The notes: generated by a model not told the origin, from the sequence alone. A stretch of 64,000 bases of DNA from Cellulomonas sp. Leaf334 (GCF_001424195.1 NZ_LMOO01000001.1:1842812-1906811), one strand, 5' to 3'. Numbered from the stretch's first letter, positions 16,272 to 24,413 are shown. Numbers and translations are program-made.

Positions 16272-18979
16272 GAGCCGCGTGGCGACGGACGCGCGCCGAC
16301 CTGTGGCCCCTCGCCGTCACCGTGCTCGTCGTGGCGCTGACGGTCGGTGTCACCGACGCGGTGCCGCGGCTGCTGAGCGACGGTGCCGACGCCGCCGTCC
16401 GGGCCGCGGTCGGGGACGCCGACCCGGCCGTCGACGTCGTCGTCAGCAGCAGGTACGGACCCGGCGCGTCGGACCCGACGGTCGGTCCCGCGGACACCCG
16501 GATCGGCGTCGACGATGCGGCGCGCGGGATCGAGGACGCCCTGCCGGCCTCGCTGCAGCCCGTTCTCGGACCGCCCGTCGCCGACGCCACCAGCACCGAC
16601 CTGACGTTCAGCACGCCCGGCCTGCCGACCGGGGGTGTCCTGTGGATGAGCTACCTGTGGGCGGGGCAGGAGCCGGCCGTCCGTTGGCTCGCCGGGAGCG
16701 CACCCGGCCGGCCCGGACCGGACGGCGCCGTGCAGCTCGCCCTGTCCGACGAGGTCGCTCGTGTCCTCGACATGGGTCCCGGTGACACCGTCGAGGCGCT
16801 GACGGCCGACCGCACGATCGTCCCCGTGCTCGTCACCGGTGTGTTCGACGCGACGGACCCGGACGACCCCGTGTGGTCGGCGCGGCCGGAGATCCTGCGG
16901 CCACGGGTGGTGGGGCCGCGCAACGCGCCGACGACCGTCGTGGGTGGGCTGCTGTCCGCGGCGTCGCTCCCCGCGGCCCGCGCCGCGCTCGAGCCCGACG
17001 GGGTGACCCGCACGTTCCGCTTCCCGGTGGCACCGGAGGCGGTGGACTACACCGGATCCGGCGCCCTGGCCACGCAGGTCGCCGCGCTGGAGGCGTCACC
17101 GGAGCTGACGACGGTCCCCGGTCCCGGGGCGAGCGTCACGTCCCGGCTCGACCTCGTGCTCACGCAGGCGCGCGCCCGTGTCGCGGCGACGTGGTCGCAG
17201 GCCACGGTGGTGCTCGCCGGGCTGGCGTGGGGCACCGGCCTGGTGCTCCTGGTCGGGGCCGACCTCCTCGCGCGCCGCCGGTCCGCGGCACTGCGCACGG
17301 TGCGCGCCCGCGGGGCGTCCCTGCCCGGCATCGCCGCGGGAGCCGCCGCCGAGGCCGCGGTGGTCGTCGGCGTGGGGGCCGCTGTCGGTCTGGCGTTCGG
17401 TCAGGTCGTGGCGCCGGGCGCGGTGTCGTGGCCCTGGCTCGCCGTCGCGGTGGTGGGCGTCGTCGCGCCACCCGCGTTCGCCACGGTGACGGCCGCACGC
17501 ACGGACGCCCGCCGGGTCCCGACCGACCGGCACCACCGGCGCCTCGCGCAGCGCGTGCGCTCGGTGCGGCGGGTCTCGATCGAGGCCGCGCTGCTCGTGC
17601 TCGCGGCCGCTGCCCTGGTCGCGCTGCGTCGCCGCGGCGCCGTGTCGATCACCGGTCCCGCCGACCTGGCCCTCGCGGCCGCGCCCGTGCTCGTCGCGGC
17701 GGCGGGCGCGCTGCTGCTGTGGCGCGCGGTCCCCGTGCTGCTGGGCGGTGCGCTGCGGGTCGCCCGCAGGTCGCGCAAGGCGGGTCCGCTCCTCGCCGTC
17801 GCACGGGCCGGTGCCACGGGAGCCGTGCTGCCGTTCGTCGCTCTCGTCGTGGTCACGACGCTCGTCGCGCTCTGCGGAGCCCTCGCCGGCACCGCACGCG
17901 CCGGGCAGGCGGAGGGCGCGTGGGACACGGTGGGGGCCGACGTCGTGGTGCGCACGACGGTGCCGGACGCGGCGCTGCAGGACGTCGCGGACGAGCTGGC
18001 CTCAGCCGACGGCGTCGACGCCGTCGCCGTCGGGCGGGTGCAAGACCGCAGCGAGCTCTTCGACGTGCGGGGCGTCGATGCCGTGCGGGTGCTCGCGGTC
18101 GACCCGACGTCGTACGGGGAGCTGCTCGCCCGGACCCCGTTCGGGACCTCGCCCGCGTTCGCGGTGCTGAGCGCCGCCTCCGACACCGCGACCGGCCCCC
18201 TGCCCGCCCTGGTCCCCGAGCCTCTGCTCGGCACCCGACCGTCGCTGCGCTGGGGGAGCGTGACGATCGAGCTCGAGCCCGTCGGCCAGGTCCCCGCGCT
18301 CCCGGCACAGCAGCCCGCCGGTCCCACCGTGGTCGTGGACCGCGCGGCCCTGGCCGCCGCCGTCCAGGCCCTCGTCGCGGCGCGAGCCGAGCGGACGAGC
18401 TCCCAGCTGGTGGGCGCGGAGCAACCGGAGGTGGATCCGAACACGGTGTGGGCGGTCGGCCCGGAGGCTCCCGCGCGGGCTGCCGCGGCTGCAGGGGAGG
18501 TCCGGGGGCACGTGCTGGCCCGCGCCCAGTGGCTGACGGACCACCGGTCCGACCCGCTGGCCGGCGGGCTGCTGGCCCTTCTCGCCCTGGTCGCAGCGCT
18601 GTGCGCCGGCTACGCGACGATCATCGTGGTCCTGGCCGCCGCGGCCTCCGCCCCGGGGCGCGCCACGTCGCTCGCCACGGCGCGGGTGCTCGGGCTGCGC
18701 CACCGGGACACGACGCGAGTCGCGGCCGGTGAGCTGCTGCCGTCGATCCTGGTCGCCGCGGTGGGCGGCGTCCTGCTCGGCATGGTCCTGGTCGGCGCGC
18801 TCGTGGCGCCGCTCGCGCTGCGGCTCGTGACCGGGCAGTCGGCCGATCCCGGGGTGGTGCTGCCGTGGTGGGTGGTGCTGCCGGTCGGGCTCGTCGGCGC
18901 GGCCGTGCTGGTCGTCGTCACCGTCGAGTCCTCCGCCCGCCGACGCGAGCGGCTGGGCCAGGTGCTGCGGGTGCGGTAG
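16268..18979 (+). CDS. Large FtsX-type ABC permease (second)
   Basis: The ATG at 16268 overlaps the previous stop (ATGA), giving 903 residues. It begins with a membrane helix (LWPLAVTVLVVALTVGVTDAVP), has an outer domain (~40-305), an FtsX helix block (~310-510, with DLLARRRSAALRTVRARGASL), a second outer domain and a final FtsX block (SLATARVLGLRHRDTTRVAA). It is shorter than and clearly divergent from its neighbour, so the pair probably forms a heterodimeric channel. It ends the operon, 4 bp from a convergent gene. Confidence 0.87.
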   Translation: MRAAWRRTRADLWPLAVTVLVVALTVGVTDAVPRLLSDGADAAVRAAVGDADPAVDVVVSSRYGPGASDPTVGPADTRIGVDDAARGIEDALPASLQPVLGPPVADATSTDLTFSTPGLPTGGVLWMSYLWAGQEPAVRWLAGSAPGRPGPDGAVQLALSDEVARVLDMGPGDTVEALTADRTIVPVLVTGVFDATDPDDPVWSARPEILRPRVVGPRNAPTTVVGGLLSAASLPAARAALEPDGVTRTFRFPVAPEAVDYTGSGALATQVAALEASPELTTVPGPGASVTSRLDLVLTQARARVAATWSQATVVLAGLAWGTGLVLLVGADLLARRRSAALRTVRARGASLPGIAAGAAAEAAVVVGVGAAVGLAFGQVVAPGAVSWPWLAVAVVGVVAPPAFATVTAARTDARRVPTDRHHRRLAQRVRSVRRVSIEAALLVLAAAALVALRRRGAVSITGPADLALAAAPVLVAAAGALLLWRAVPVLLGGALRVARRSRKAGPLLAVARAGATGAVLPFVALVVVTTLVALCGALAGTARAGQAEGAWDTVGADVVVRTTVPDAALQDVADELASADGVDAVAVGRVQDRSELFDVRGVDAVRVLAVDPTSYGELLARTPFGTSPAFAVLSAASDTATGPLPALVPEPLLGTRPSLRWGSVTIELEPVGQVPALPAQQPAGPTVVVDRAALAAAVQALVAARAERTSSQLVGAEQPEVDPNTVWAVGPEAPARAAAAAGEVRGHVLARAQWLTDHRSDPLAGGLLALLALVAALCAGYATIIVVLAAAASAPGRATSLATARVLGLRHRDTTRVAAGELLPSILVAAVGGVLLGMVLVGALVAPLALRLVTGQSADPGVVLPWWVVLPVGLVGAAVLVVVTVESSARRRERLGQVLRVR

Positions 18980-18983
18980 CCCG

Positions 18984-19418
18984 CTAGCGCGTGAGGTCCT
19001 GGGCGAGCATCACGAGGATGCCGCTGGGGCCGCGGAGGTAGGTCAGCCGGTAGATGTCCTCGTACGTCGCGACGCCGCGGAGCGGGTGGTACCCGTGCCG
19101 CGCTGCGATCGCCAGGGACTCGTCGAGGTCGTCGACCGAGAAGGCGACGCGGTGCATGCCGATGTCGTTCGGACGGGTGGGCTCCGTCTCGATGGCGTCG
19201 GGGTGGAGGTACTCGAAGAGCTCGAGCCGACCGTGACCGTCGGGAGTCTGGAGCATCGCGATCTTGGCGTGGTTGCCGTCGAGGCCGACGGCGGTGTCGG
19301 CCCACTCGCCGCTCACCGTGTCACGGCCGAGGACCGTGAGGCCGAGGTCGGTGAAGAACGCGATCGTCGCCTCGAGGTCGCGGACGGCGATACCGACGTT
19401 CTCGAGCGTGATGGGCAT
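18984..19418 (-). CDS. VOC-family (glyoxalase/dioxygenase-fold) protein
   Basis: The 144-residue protein has two beta-alpha-beta-beta-beta units: MPITLENVGIAVRDLEATIAF with FFTDLGLTVLG, and IGMHRVAFSVDDLDESLAIA with PSGILVMLAQDL. Candidate metal ligands are a His in the second unit and Glu in RLELFEYL. I start at ATG 19418: a TAGCCT -10 hexamer (19426-19431, minus strand) ends just before it, so the mRNA is probably leaderless. An upstream in-frame start at 19436 is less likely. The substrate is unknown. Confidence 0.86.
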   Translation of the reverse strand: MPITLENVGIAVRDLEATIAFFTDLGLTVLGRDTVSGEWADTAVGLDGNHAKIAMLQTPDGHGRLELFEYLHPDAIETEPTRPNDIGMHRVAFSVDDLDESLAIAARHGYHPLRGVATYEDIYRLTYLRGPSGILVMLAQDLTR

Positions 19419-19442
19419 GCGGCTCAGGCTACCCACGCGACG

Positions 19443-20051
19443 CTAGGGGACGTCGACCGGCGCCTCACCCGGCACCCCGTCGCGCCGACGTCGTCGCCGG
19501 AAGCGGAGCCACACGACCACGAGCCCGACCAGCGCGACCAGGACGAGCAACGGCGCCAGGATCGCCGCGAACGACAGCCCGACGCTCGTCGCGTCCTCGA
19601 CCGTGCTTGCCACAGGTGCCCCGGCGCCGAGGGTCGCGACGTTGACGACGGGCCGCGCGGTGGCCTTCGCCCCGTGCACGACGAGGGCCAGGACGATCCC
19701 GACGACCACCGGGACCCACTGCCCGGACTGGACGAACGCCTCGGGGTCCGTGACGACGGCGGTCTGGGAGCTCGAGCCCGCACCGAACGCGATGCCACCC
19801 GCGACGGGACGCACGACCGTCTGCACGATGTCGTTGACGCTGTCGACGCCGGGGATCTTGTCGGCCACGACCTCGAGCGCGAGGAGCACGGCCAGCACGG
19901 CGAGGACCCACCCGTTCTCGAGGAAGTCCCAGCCGGCGGGCAGGGTCAGCAGGTCCGTCCACCGCGCGAGCACGCCCATGACGAGCAGCGGGATGTACGC
20001 GTTGAGACCGGCCGCGGTGGCCAGTCCGGTGCCGGTGAGCGCCTCGAGCAT
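19443..20051 (-). CDS. DUF4126 membrane protein
   Basis: The 202-residue protein matches DUF4126: TGTGLATAAGLNAYIPLLVMG at the N terminus, LALEVVADKIPGVDSVNDIVQTVVRPVAGG in the middle, and the GAKATARPVVNVATLG loop. Four to five membrane helices are visible, with an Arg-rich C-terminal tail (RFRRRRRRDG) that should face the cytoplasm. Function is unknown. It lies downstream of the ATP-grasp pair on the same strand with a 36-bp gap, so it could belong to that unit, but I see no evidence of coupling. Confidence 0.83.
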   Translation of the reverse strand: MLEALTGTGLATAAGLNAYIPLLVMGVLARWTDLLTLPAGWDFLENGWVLAVLAVLLALEVVADKIPGVDSVNDIVQTVVRPVAGGIAFGAGSSSQTAVVTDPEAFVQSGQWVPVVVGIVLALVVHGAKATARPVVNVATLGAGAPVASTVEDATSVGLSFAAILAPLLVLVALVGLVVVWLRFRRRRRRDGVPGEAPVDVP

Positions 20052-20087
20052 GCGGTCAGCATCCCACTGCAGGCCGCCCGCGACGGG

Positions 20088-21032
20088 CTACGCGGCCCGC
20101 AGCAGCCACCGGGCGAGCGCGTCGGAGATCGGCAGCCCCGCAGCGGTCTCGTACCAGGAGTAGCCCGGGGACGGGTTGACCTCGAAGCACACGATGCGCC
20201 CGTCGTCCGCGAGCAGCAGGTCGACGCCGGCGAACGGCAGGTCGAGGTCGCGGGCGAGCCGGACGCACCGCTCGGCGACGTCGTCGGGCAGCGCGTACGG
20301 CGCGAGCGTGGCGTCCTCGCCCACCTGGGCGCGGGCGTACCGGTAGTCGGTCGCGGACGAGTCGACGATCGCCGCGTACACCTCGTCGCCGACCACGTGG
20401 ACGCGCACGTCCCTCCCGCGGACGTGCTCCTGGAACTGCACCGGGCACCAGCGGATCAGCTCGAGCCGCTCGGCATCCCGGTCCAGGTCCACGACGCTGA
20501 CGATCGAGCGGACCCCGCTCACCGACTTGTAGATCGCTCCGCGGTGCGCGCGGACGAACGCCCGCGCCTCGTCCGGGTCGTCGGTGACGACCGTCTCGGG
20601 GGTGTCGAACCCGCCCTGCTGCACGAGCTGCGCCTGGTAGGGCTTGGACATGTTGGAGGCCATGGCGGACAGCCGGCTCGCGACCCTGCAGCCCAGCGCG
20701 TCGGGAGCGGCCTCGGTGAAGGCCATCAGGGCGTCGAACCCTGCGCGGGCGCGTCGCATCGCGGGATCGTCGGCGGCCGCACCCCGGAGCTCGGGCACGA
20801 GCTCCGGCTCGATCGGCCGCACGTAGACGCCGGCGACGTCGCGCACGTCGGTCGTCCGGTCCCCGACCCGGATCGACCCACGCAGCTCGCCGCCCGAGAC
20901 GCCGATGTCGACGTGCTGCTGCAGGAACTGACGGGGATGGACCACCACCGGGTCGGCGCCGCACCGCGCCAGGGCCCCCAGGAGCAGCTCGACCGGGCTC
21001 TCCGTCGGCACCCCCCACACCAGGACGCTCAC
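20088..21032 (-). CDS. ATP-grasp ligase (RimK / graspetide-maturase-like)
   Basis: The 314-residue protein has a pre-ATP-grasp domain (MSVLVWGVPTESPVELLL, VAGVYVRPIEPEL), a lid and ATP-binding region (GAIYKSVSGVRSIV, CPVQFQEHVRGRDVRVHVV) and the Mg-binding end with FAGVDLLLADDGRIVCFEVN plus NPSPGYSWYE (ExN motif). All core ATP-grasp residues look present. This class activates a carboxylate as acyl-phosphate and joins it to an amine or hydroxyl, as in RimK or the microviridin-type maturases. The GTG start at 21032 overlaps the degenerate ATP-grasp gene by 4 bp. The likely substrate is the neighbouring protease with its Lys/Asp/Glu repeat; that is inference. Confidence 0.85.
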   Translation of the reverse strand: MSVLVWGVPTESPVELLLGALARCGADPVVVHPRQFLQQHVDIGVSGGELRGSIRVGDRTTDVRDVAGVYVRPIEPELVPELRGAAADDPAMRRARAGFDALMAFTEAAPDALGCRVASRLSAMASNMSKPYQAQLVQQGGFDTPETVVTDDPDEARAFVRAHRGAIYKSVSGVRSIVSVVDLDRDAERLELIRWCPVQFQEHVRGRDVRVHVVGDEVYAAIVDSSATDYRYARAQVGEDATLAPYALPDDVAERCVRLARDLDLPFAGVDLLLADDGRIVCFEVNPSPGYSWYETAAGLPISDALARWLLRAA

Positions 21033-21802
21033 CGGGCCACCACCCTCGCGTCGAGACCGATCAGGTCCTGGACCAGGGCGTCGCCCGCGAGCATCAGGTC
21101 GGGCAGCGGCGTCATCCCCGCGAACCACCACCGGCCCTGGGCAACCACGACGTCGATGCCGATCAGTGCCTCGGCTGCACCCACGGCGGCTGCGAACCGT
21201 GCGACCGCCGACGGGAAGCCCTCCGGCAGCCGTGCGCCGACCCGACGCTCGACACCCTCGGCGTCCACGATCCGCCCGTCGAGGACGACGAGGTGCGCGA
21301 CACCCGCGGCCGGCGCGGCGCGTCGCACCGCTGCCTCGAGGAGCCAGAGCGTGGGCGAGCCCGCCCCGACGTCGGCGTCCGGCACGTCCAGCCCGGCCCG
21401 GTGGGCGACGACCGCGGCGCGCAGCGGGTGCGGCGACGGGCCGGCGAGGCAGGTGGGCGAGGGACGGTTGCGCACCACGCCCGGCACGGCTGCCAGCCAG
21501 CTCAGCGTGAACGCCGTCAGCTCCGCCCCGGCGTAGTCGCGCTCGCCCGGCTCCGCCCACTGCCAGGCGGCCGTGGGTGGCGACAGGAGCCTGTTGACGA
21601 CGAGGTCGGGCTGGTCGATCACTCCGCCCTCGCCGAGGTCGACGACGGCACGCGTGCCGTCGCGGCCGATCCACTGCGATCGTCGCCGAGCGAACGACAG
21701 CAGCCCGGAGGTGACGAGCACGGACTTCTGACCGAGCTCGCGGAACCGCGAGTCCAGCCACAGAGCCGCACTGTCGTCGAGGTCGCACAGGACGACGAAC
21801 AT
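21029..21802 (-). CDS. Degenerate ATP-grasp-like partner protein
   Basis: This 257-residue protein reads like a shortened ATP-grasp homologue. It has a pre-ATP-grasp region ending LVVNRLLSPP, a connecting stretch VVRNRPSPTCLAGPSPHPLRAA followed by VVAHRAGLDVPD (similar to the RimK helix before the ATP lid), then GIDVVVAQGRWWFAGMTPLPDLM at the position of the ATP-grasp metal-binding motif. The ExN residues are missing (GMTP instead) and most of the ATP-binding core is absent. It is coupled to the intact ATP-grasp gene by a GTGA overlap. A non-catalytic partner that recognises substrate is the best guess. Confidence 0.65.
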   Translation of the reverse strand: MFVVLCDLDDSAALWLDSRFRELGQKSVLVTSGLLSFARRRSQWIGRDGTRAVVDLGEGGVIDQPDLVVNRLLSPPTAAWQWAEPGERDYAGAELTAFTLSWLAAVPGVVRNRPSPTCLAGPSPHPLRAAVVAHRAGLDVPDADVGAGSPTLWLLEAAVRRAAPAAGVAHLVVLDGRIVDAEGVERRVGARLPEGFPSAVARFAAAVGAAEALIGIDVVVAQGRWWFAGMTPLPDLMLAGDALVQDLIGLDARVVAR

Positions 21803-21820
21803 GGGATTCCCCTCGGTGGG

Positions 21821-21853
21821 GACCCGGCCGGTGACGTCGCCACCGGCCGGGTC
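21821..21853 (-). terminator. Strong hairpin between the protease and the ATP-grasp pair
   Basis: GACCCGGCCGGTG (21821-21833), a 7-base loop, and CACCGGCCGGGTC (21841-21853) make a perfect 13-bp stem. It starts 9 nt after the protease stop and ends 18 nt before the next start. No T-run follows on the minus strand, so it may act as an mRNA-stabilising or partial terminator element that keeps the enzyme genes at lower expression than the protease gene. Confidence 0.65.
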
Positions 21854-21862
21854 GCCGTCTGC

Positions 21863-23263
21863 TCAGCCCAGAAGGTTGTCGAGGTCGGACTTCGCGGCCG
21901 CGGCGTCGGTGACCTGACGCTCGGCCTCGGCCCGCAGCGCCGCGATCTCGTCGGTCGAGAGCTCCTCCTCGGCGCTGAACGCGCTGGAGGTCAGGTCCGG
22001 GCGCAGCTCGGGCGAGATGAAGCTCTCGAGCGAGCCGAGCCTGCCCTCGAGCTCGGCCAGGCGGTCGGAGAACCCACCGCCGCCGAAGCCCGGACCGCCG
22101 CCGGGGTCGCGGGGGTCGAACGGGATGTCGGGACCCTTGAACACGTCCCTGATGTCCTTGAGCCGCTTCCCATCGATGATGAGCTCCTTCTTGAGCTCCT
22201 TGTCCTTGATGATCTCCTTCTTGAGCTCCTTGTCCTTGATGATGTCCTTGCGGAGCTCCTTGTCCTTGTCCTTGATGAAGTCCTTCCGACCGTCCTTGAT
22301 GTCCTTGATGATCGACTTCCCCAGGGGGATGGCGATGTCCAGCTCGGTCAGGACGCTCGCGATCGGGTTGCCGACGGTGCTCGTGCCGGCTCCCGCGAAC
22401 AGCAGGGCGACGACGGCACCGGTGGAGTCGACGATGACCGAACCGGAGTCGCCGCTCGCGGAGAACAGCGGGTTCTGCGCGGTGTCGGTGGCGATGCTCA
22501 CCTGGTCGGTGAGGGTGTGGACGCCCAGGCCGTCGCCGTAGTCGACGTTCACGGTGAGGGACAGCCCGTCGACGGAACCGTGCGTCAGACCGGTCGTGCG
22601 GCCACGCTTGCGGACCGTCATCCCGAGGGTCGCCGGCTTCGTGCCGTTGACCGTCCCGATGTCGACGACCGTTCCTGCCGTCGTCCGGCCGGCGTCGATC
22701 GAGAGGACCGCGCCGTCGATGTGCGACGACAGGACGGCGCGCAGGATCGCCCCGAACTCGTCGCCGGGCACCGTGCCCGTGTCGCCACGGCTGGGCTGCA
22801 CCTGGCGGTCGCCCACGCTCCACCCGTCGTCCACGCACGCCACGTGGAAGTTGGTCAGGGCCGCCTTCTGCCCGCTGACGTTGTCCGTGACGATCGCGCC
22901 CAGCGTGCCGGAGTAGACGAAGCCGCCGATGGCCCTGCTCGGGCCGATGCTGATGCCGCCCTGGAGGGTGGCGTAGTGCGTCGTGTCCGCCTGAGCGCTG
23001 ACGGTCAGCGGCGTGCGGACGACCTGCAGCTCGTAGGTGCGCTCCAGCACGTCCGTGGCGACGCCGTCGATCGACGCCGGAACCCTCTGCGCCTTCGGCA
23101 CGGTGGCCTTCTTCTTCTCGACGTGGACGCGGATCGCGACCTCGTCCGTCTGGACACCCCCCACGACCTTGTACCCGACATCGATACCGGTCACCCCGGG
23201 TCGTGCGAGGTACTCGTCCTCGACGCGCTCCTTGATGGCGACCAGCTCCGCAATGGAAGACAT
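21863..23263 (-). CDS. Trypsin-like serine protease with Lys/Asp/Glu-rich repeat tail
   Basis: The 466-residue protein starts at ATG 23263 (GAGGGGG upstream). Residues ~10-75 form an N-terminal domain (PGVTGIDVGYKVVGG, then VAIRVHVEKKK) seen in NAL1-like bacterial trypsin homologues. The protease core holds the triad: His140 (ALTNFHVA), Asp183 (HIDGAVLSID) and Ser273 (SGDSGSVIV). Residues ~317-377 are a highly charged helical repeat with three KDKEL(K/R)K(E/D)-type 10-residue units, then a Gly/Pro hinge (PGGGPGFGGGG) and a C-terminal coiled-coil-like segment. There is no signal peptide. The next genes encode an ATP-grasp pair that may modify the repeat (inference). Confidence 0.85.
   Translation of the reverse strand: MSSIAELVAIKERVEDEYLARPGVTGIDVGYKVVGGVQTDEVAIRVHVEKKKATVPKAQRVPASIDGVATDVLERTYELQVVRTPLTVSAQADTTHYATLQGGISIGPSRAIGGFVYSGTLGAIVTDNVSGQKAALTNFHVACVDDGWSVGDRQVQPSRGDTGTVPGDEFGAILRAVLSSHIDGAVLSIDAGRTTAGTVVDIGTVNGTKPATLGMTVRKRGRTTGLTHGSVDGLSLTVNVDYGDGLGVHTLTDQVSIATDTAQNPLFSASGDSGSVIVDSTGAVVALLFAGAGTSTVGNPIASVLTELDIAIPLGKSIIKDIKDGRKDFIKDKDKELRKDIIKDKELKKEIIKDKELKKELIIDGKRLKDIRDVFKGPDIPFDPRDPGGGPGFGGGGFSDRLAELEGRLGSLESFISPELRPDLTSSAFSAEEELSTDEIAALRAEAERQVTDAAAAKSDLDNLLG
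22178..22267. repeat. Three 30-bp tandem repeats inside the protease gene
   Basis: Units 22178-22207, 22208-22237 and 22238-22267 are near-identical 30-bp copies, each ending GAGCTCCTTGTCCTT on the plus strand. They encode the 10-residue Lys/Glu/Asp units of the protease tail. Flanking shorter Lys-Asp stretches look like diverged extra copies. Confidence 0.85.
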
Positions 23264-23390
23264 GGACCGACCCCCTCGTGTGCACCATCGTCGGATGAGC
23301 GGACGCCCACCCACGAGACAGGAGCGCGGCCGCGACAGAGGTGATACCCGACGACGGGCGCCCCCCCGGCGGGGGTGGGACGATGGCGTG

Positions 23391-23612
23391 ATGGCACTGA
23401 CGTACGACGAGGCGGTCGCCGTCCAGCGCGCGCACGAGCCGCGGCTCATCGAGCTCGACGGCGTCAACGCGGTCGGCGTGAAGCAGACCGACTCCGGCCT
23501 GGTGCTCGAGGTCACCGTCTCCCCGGACGCCGACCTTCCCGCCGAGCTGGACGCCGCCGAGCTGGACGGTCTGCCGCTCAAGGTCGTCCGCGGCGGGTAC
23601 ACGCTCCAGTGA
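23391..23612 (+). CDS. 73-residue protein resembling the protease N-terminal domain
   Basis: This small protein is divergent from the protease gene (127 bp apart). Its sequence (VQRAHEPRLIELDGVNAVGV, LVLEVTVSPDADLP, ELDGLPLKVVRGG) aligns by eye with protease residues ~10-73: PGVTGIDVGYKV, VAIRVHVEKKK, SIDGVATDVLERT. It therefore looks like a free-standing copy of the N-terminal domain. A free copy could act as an inhibitor, chaperone or targeting domain for the protease; this is inference. There is no signal peptide. The start is ATG 23391. Confidence 0.7.
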   Translation: MALTYDEAVAVQRAHEPRLIELDGVNAVGVKQTDSGLVLEVTVSPDADLPAELDAAELDGLPLKVVRGGYTLQ

Positions 23613-23645
23613 CGCCGGGCCGGCTGGGAGCAACCGGACGGGCAG

Positions 23646-24413
23646 CTACAGCCGGGTGATGGTCAGGACGTCGGCGACCAGGCGGGCCTCGCGGGAGTCC
23701 GGTGCGTCCCTCTGGAGCACGACCCACCAGGAGGCCAGAGCCGATTCGACCGGGTCGCCGCTCGCTGGGTCTGGGCGCCGCTGGTGGGTGTTCACGAACG
23801 CGACGTAGTCCTGGGCGTTCCGGGAGCGTTCCCGGGCGCGGGCGCGGTGGTCCCGGTATCGGACGGCCAGGTGCCCCGAGGCGGCTCGCTGGGTGGCGAA
23901 GAACGTCCAGGCGCCCACCAGCACGGCGGTGAGCAGCAGGATCATCGCGACCGGCAGGTAGGCGAGCCTGGTCCAGCCCTCCAGCCGGTCCGTGGCCATC
24001 GCCCGCTCCGGCTGGGACTCGTCGTACGTCACCGCGACGCGGTCGCCGACGGCACTGCACCGGCATCGCGAGGTGTCGGTCGTCGTGAGCCCGTCCAGGT
24101 AGGTGACCTCTCGGTGGTAGCGCACCCCGAACCTGCGATAGTGCCTCTCGGTGACGCCGGTGACGACGCCGGTGGTGCTGGCGGTCTCGTGCGCTCGCAG
24201 GTGCTGCACGAGCAGGTCGTCGTGGACGACGTCAGCTGTGACGACGACGAACAGTCCGACCAGGGATGCGGCGACGAGCAGCCTGAACGGGATCCTGAGG
24301 GCGTCCTTGACGGTCGCCCACCTCGACGACGGCAGGAACGTCACGACGTCCTCTGCGCGAGGCGCGTTCCAGGGCGTGCGGCCCGTCATGAGGGAGGGCC
24401 TCCTGGTCGACAT
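23646..24413 (-). CDS. DUF3592-like membrane protein
   Basis: The 255-residue protein has two membrane helices (~42-62, LLVAASLVGLFVVVTADVV; ~152-174, LAYLPVAMILLLTAVLVGAW) flanking an outer domain with a Cys pair (SRCRCSAVGDRVAVTYDES) like the DUF3592 pattern G-D-x-V-x-V-x-Y-D. A basic cytoplasmic tail of about 80 residues follows. Function is unknown. It is divergent from the WXG/calpain operon and shares an intergenic region with it. Confidence 0.72.
   Translation of the reverse strand: MSTRRPSLMTGRTPWNAPRAEDVVTFLPSSRWATVKDALRIPFRLLVAASLVGLFVVVTADVVHDDLLVQHLRAHETASTTGVVTGVTERHYRRFGVRYHREVTYLDGLTTTDTSRCRCSAVGDRVAVTYDESQPERAMATDRLEGWTRLAYLPVAMILLLTAVLVGAWTFFATQRAASGHLAVRYRDHRARARERSRNAQDYVAFVNTHQRRPDPASGDPVESALASWWVVLQRDAPDSREARLVADVLTITRL

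Noticed and set aside
16873-18732. 619-codon plus-strand frame inside the second permease gene
   Set aside because: Arg/Gly/Ala-rich with no domain; an alternative-frame shadow of the permease.
22178-22267. Tandem repeats as a CRISPR array
   Set aside because: The repeats are contiguous without spacers, are in frame in the protease gene and have a 10-residue coding period.
21293-23344. 683-codon plus-strand frame opposite the protease gene
   Set aside because: Antisense to a protein with an intact catalytic triad; no recognisable domain.
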